A DNA stretch of 32,001 bases, from NCBI GenBank assembly GCA_017417365.1, contig JAFPZI010000082.1, positions 1-32,001 on the forward strand. Direction: 5' to 3'. Position 1 is the first letter of the stretch, and each line of letters opens with the position of its first letter. This document shows, in pieces, positions 29,208 through 32,001 of this stretch. This stretch comes from Synergistaceae bacterium. GTDB lineage: Bacteria; Synergistota; Synergistia; Synergistales; Aminobacteriaceae. The notes below the pieces were generated by a model that worked only from the letters and a program-made list of their open reading frames with translations, did no database searches and was not told where the DNA came from. Both the position numbers and the translations under genes were made by a program.

Positions 29208-30698
29208 ATGATAAAGACAGAAAGCGGTTATGTGTCAGGCTTCAAGACTAATGACGGTCTCGTAAGCATCTTCAAAGGTATTCCTTATGCCTCCCCTCCC
29301 ACAGGCCACCTAAGGTGGAAGGCCCCCCAAAAATGCTCCTCTTGGTCAGGTGTACGCGATTGTTCCCAGTTCTCCAGCAGTGCAATACAGCTCCCTCAAG
29401 CACCCTTCCTCATGTGGACTGAAGAATTTATCATCGACACCTCAAAAGGTTACTCCGAAGACTGCCTAACACTCAATATATATTGCCCTGCAGACGTTGA
29501 CGTTAAGGACAAACCCGTAATCGTGTATTTTCACGGCGGGAGCTTCATCTCCGGCGGCAGTTCGTGCGAAGTTTACGACGGTGAACAGCTCGCCAGGCGC
29601 GGAGTAATCTTCATCACGGCCAATTTCCGCGTGGGGCTTCTCGGACTTCTTGCAGGGTCTGCCCTCTCTGCGGAGAACCCCGACAAGATTTCAGGCAACT
29701 ATCAGCTTCTCGACCAAATTGCAGTCCTGAAGTGGGTCAAGAATAACATTGCGGCTTTCGGAGGAGACCCCGAGAACGTTACGATTATGGGGCAGTCCTC
29801 AGGATGTGCTGCGGTGTGTTCGCTGTCAGTCTCACCTATGGCCAAGAACTTATTCAAGCGAGTTTTCGCCATAAGCCACGCAACTTTCAACATGCCGACC
29901 TCATACACTCAGGACGAAGAGGGAAATATGATTATGACGAGCATTTACCACACTCTGTCCGACTGCGAGCGTGAGGGCGATAAAATCATCGGCGGCAACC
30001 TCGAGGCTCTGCGCTCAATGTCGACTGATGACCTCCTCAAGTTACCGATCTTCCACCCGTACTGCATTGACGGCCGCGTTCTGACGGGAACATTCAGGCA
30101 GGGTGTAGAGGCTGGGCTAAGTGATGACTATGACTTCATAGTTACTTACACGAGCAATGACCCAATGCTATTTATGCTCATGAAGGACATGGCCGGCCCG
30201 GAGGACTATGAACGTGCAATGCGGAGCTGTTTCGGGGAAATTGCTGACCGTGCAATCAAGCTCTACCCCCTCAAGGGAAATTATCAGGAGTTCGTGGCCT
30301 CAGTCGCTAAGGACAGGTACACAGCAAGTGCTATGATGTTCGCCTCACTCAGGAAGAACTCCAACACTTGGCTTGCCGAATTTGCACAAGTTACGCCCGG
30401 CCCTGAGTCCAAGCAATGGGGAGCTTTCCACACTTCGGATGTGCCCTATTGGCTGGATTACTTCACCGACAAGCGTAAAGACTTCTGGCGCAAGGAAGAT
30501 TACTCACTTGGCAAAGAATTAGTTGCACGTCTGGCAGCATTCGCCAAGACCGGCAGACCAGAAGCCGAGAATTTAGCCTCGTGGACACCGTCGGACGGGA
30601 GCAGTATCTTCGTGATAGATTCAGGGTCAATGCATGAGGTACGGCCTCTCAGCGACGAAAAATATCAATTATGGAGGGATTTCTATTGCGTGAATTAG
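29208..30698 (+). CDS. Type B carboxylesterase
   Basis: The protein is 496 aa. ATG 29208 is chosen because AAGGAG lies 7 nt upstream; ATG 29187 is in frame but has no such site. The alpha/beta-hydrolase of the type B family is seen in FKGIPYASPPTGHLRWKAP, SEDCLTLNIY, VYFHGGSF (oxyanion hole) and MGQSSGC with nucleophile Ser197, where GESAG is more common. The catalytic His408 is in GAFHTSDVPYW. The acid residue is less clear: TSNDPMLF near residue 315 is in place of the usual NxDEG, so the acid may be Asp318. No signal peptide is seen, so it is probably cytoplasmic. Its 3' end overlaps the next gene by 13 bp. Confidence 0.88.
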   Translation: MIKTESGYVSGFKTNDGLVSIFKGIPYASPPTGHLRWKAPQKCSSWSGVRDCSQFSSSAIQLPQAPFLMWTEEFIIDTSKGYSEDCLTLNIYCPADVDVKDKPVIVYFHGGSFISGGSSCEVYDGEQLARRGVIFITANFRVGLLGLLAGSALSAENPDKISGNYQLLDQIAVLKWVKNNIAAFGGDPENVTIMGQSSGCAAVCSLSVSPMAKNLFKRVFAISHATFNMPTSYTQDEEGNMIMTSIYHTLSDCEREGDKIIGGNLEALRSMSTDDLLKLPIFHPYCIDGRVLTGTFRQGVEAGLSDDYDFIVTYTSNDPMLFMLMKDMAGPEDYERAMRSCFGEIADRAIKLYPLKGNYQEFVASVAKDRYTASAMMFASLRKNSNTWLAEFAQVTPGPESKQWGAFHTSDVPYWLDYFTDKRKDFWRKEDYSLGKELVARLAAFAKTGRPEAENLASWTPSDGSSIFVIDSGSMHEVRPLSDEKYQLWRDFYCVN

Positions 30699-31990
30699 GC
30701 GCGTCGGATAAATATTTCTACTACACTTCATCCGGTAAAGGCTCAACAATGGATATACGCCTGCCGGTTACGTTCAAGTCTCCCGTGAATCGTGAGGCGT
30801 TGATTACTGCGGCTAATGAGGCGTTAAGGCTCTTCCCTGAGTTCTCAGCTAGGCCCGTCCTGAAGGGTGAGGTTCTTCACTACGAGGACAACGACAAGCC
30901 CGCAGTGTTATTGCCGTTGTCTTCGCGGTATGACTTCGGCAGTGATGACATGAACGGCTACCTGTTCTGCTTCCAGTATGACCCGTCGGATGAACGCAAG
31001 GTAGTCTTCTCCGTGTATCACGGTCTCTCAGACTGGAACGGCCTCTTCAGGTTCATCAAGACGATATTTTGCCGCTATGCCGTTCACGTTAAGGGACTGC
31101 CTGATGATTACTTCAAGGGAGTTATACGCTCACAGCCGCCAGCAAGAGAAGAGTGGGAGACTGAAGCCAACCTGAACCCTTACGAAGTTTACGGCAAGCA
31201 GGGAGTGAAACCGTCCTACAAGCCGGAAATCAGCGGAGAAGTCTTCTCACCGTCAGAGGATTTCTACGGATTTGACTACCCTTCAGCACGTCATATCCGC
31301 CTGACAATGAGCACTCAGCAATACCTCAAGGCCGCTCACACCCACAATGCCAGCTTTATACCGTTCCTGCTGTACGTGTCCTCAAGCGCAATGAGGGAAG
31401 CCTACAACACCGACAAGACGATATTAACCATGCTTCCTGCTGACCTCCGCAAAGTCTTTGACACGGACTGCATAGTAAATTTCTCTGACTCCGTGTTCCT
31501 CCCGTCGAGCCTCGAACAGCACAGCGCACCAATAGAGGAACAGTGCCGGAGATACCGCGAGATTCTGACGCAGACAAGAAAGCCGGAGAATTACGCGGGA
31601 TTCCTCTACGACAAAGCCCAGACGGTAAGAGCCTTTGAGGCCGCTCCAGAAGGGATTGTGGCCAAGAGCCGAGAGAACACCTCACAGACTGCGGAAATCC
31701 TCAAGCAGATGACTTACGGCATAACTTATCCGGGAATTATGGACATGCCTGAAGGCGCGGATGACTTGATAGATGATATTGTCATGGAGTCTCCGTTCGG
31801 TGTGTCCCTGATTCTCGTTACGGCTTTCCACGACCGCCTGAGCATTTGTTCTATCCAGAGGTTTGACGGCGACAAGATAGTTAATGCATTATGCCGGAAG
31901 CTGAGTTCTTGCGGGATTAAGGCAGAAATCACTTGCAACGAGCTGGTTGAACAGAACGTTATGAACCTCGAGAGGCTAAAGAGGATCTGA
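30686..31990 (+). CDS. Condensation-domain-like acyltransferase (CoA-dependent acyltransferase superfamily)
   Basis: The protein is 434 aa. TTG 30686 is preferred: an ATG at 30671 is in frame, but GGAGGG within its own first codons lies 7 nt before the TTG. The H-x-x-x-D motif HGLSD is at residues 112-116, in the place of the HHxxxDG of condensation domains, PapA-type and alcohol acyltransferases. A second half with LPADLRKVFDTD recalls the DFGWG-side region in layout only. No carrier protein or adenylation domain is next to it. It may transfer an acyl group to an alcohol or amine, with the overlapping esterase acting in the reverse sense. The substrate is unknown. Confidence 0.7.
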   Translation: MRELGASDKYFYYTSSGKGSTMDIRLPVTFKSPVNREALITAANEALRLFPEFSARPVLKGEVLHYEDNDKPAVLLPLSSRYDFGSDDMNGYLFCFQYDPSDERKVVFSVYHGLSDWNGLFRFIKTIFCRYAVHVKGLPDDYFKGVIRSQPPAREEWETEANLNPYEVYGKQGVKPSYKPEISGEVFSPSEDFYGFDYPSARHIRLTMSTQQYLKAAHTHNASFIPFLLYVSSSAMREAYNTDKTILTMLPADLRKVFDTDCIVNFSDSVFLPSSLEQHSAPIEEQCRRYREILTQTRKPENYAGFLYDKAQTVRAFEAAPEGIVAKSRENTSQTAEILKQMTYGITYPGIMDMPEGADDLIDDIVMESPFGVSLILVTAFHDRLSICSIQRFDGDKIVNALCRKLSSCGIKAEITCNELVEQNVMNLERLKRI

Positions 31991-32001
31991 CAATAAATTT
32001 A

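Overview
The window looks like a chromosomal segment of a Synergistota bacterium (Synergistaceae-type, diderm, roughly 50-55% GC by eye). The strongest clue is an OmpM-like protein with a signal peptide, one SLH domain, a coiled coil and an outer-membrane beta-barrel ending in Phe. A Mrp/Mbh-type cation/proton antiporter operon and many envelope lipoproteins and secreted proteins fit the same lineage. This assignment is inference from gene content; no rRNA or tRNA was seen.

Region 1 (1-8697, + strand) is one tightly packed operon of exported proteins, closed by a strong terminator. It holds the tail of an unknown gene, a secreted protein joining a small unnamed domain to a C-type lectin domain (CTLD), a free-standing CTLD protein, and five tandem paralogues of the same unnamed domain. 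These are followed by a two-domain LPP20-like protein, a TPR-like protein, a small secreted protein and a CsgG-family lipoprotein. I see this as a candidate undescribed surface or secretion system: CsgG/LPP20-type outer-membrane machinery beside secreted lectins and an expanding family of possible cargo or adhesin proteins.

Region 2 (8703-10610, - strand) is a toxin-antitoxin island: a YoeB-like toxin with a RelB/DinJ-like antitoxin, and two tandemly duplicated Gp49/HigB-like toxins whose partner proteins lack the usual helix-turn-helix. The duplicated units carry near-identical terminators, and the same terminator follows ompM. Region 3 (10730-13157, - strand) holds the OmpM-like porin with a long untranslated leader, and a stand-alone double-ACT protein.

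Region 4 (13275-20190, + strand) is an antiporter operon whose subunit order (E, F, G, MbhD-like, MbhE+MnhB fusion, C, D, second D-like) resembles the antiporter half of archaeal Mbh hydrogenases, with no hydrogenase genes. A Sel1-repeat protein gene sits in the middle.

Region 5 (20209-27203, - strand) is an overlapping surface-glycan operon: a multispanning membrane protein, an FAD oxidoreductase, a membrane-anchored glycosyltransferase, a frameshifted acyltransferase, a sugar epimerase, a TIM-barrel isomerase and a second glycosyltransferase. Its leader has an 11-G tract and a hairpin terminator directly before the first ribosome-binding site, suggesting variable or attenuated expression. 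Region 6 (27362-31990) has rpmB-pepA on the - strand and, across a palindrome-bearing divergent intergenic region, a carboxylesterase overlapping a condensation-domain-like acyltransferase on the + strand.

Across the window, third-position base choice on the coding strand switches in blocks between G/T-rich and C-rich, even inside single operons. This is recorded as an oddity.
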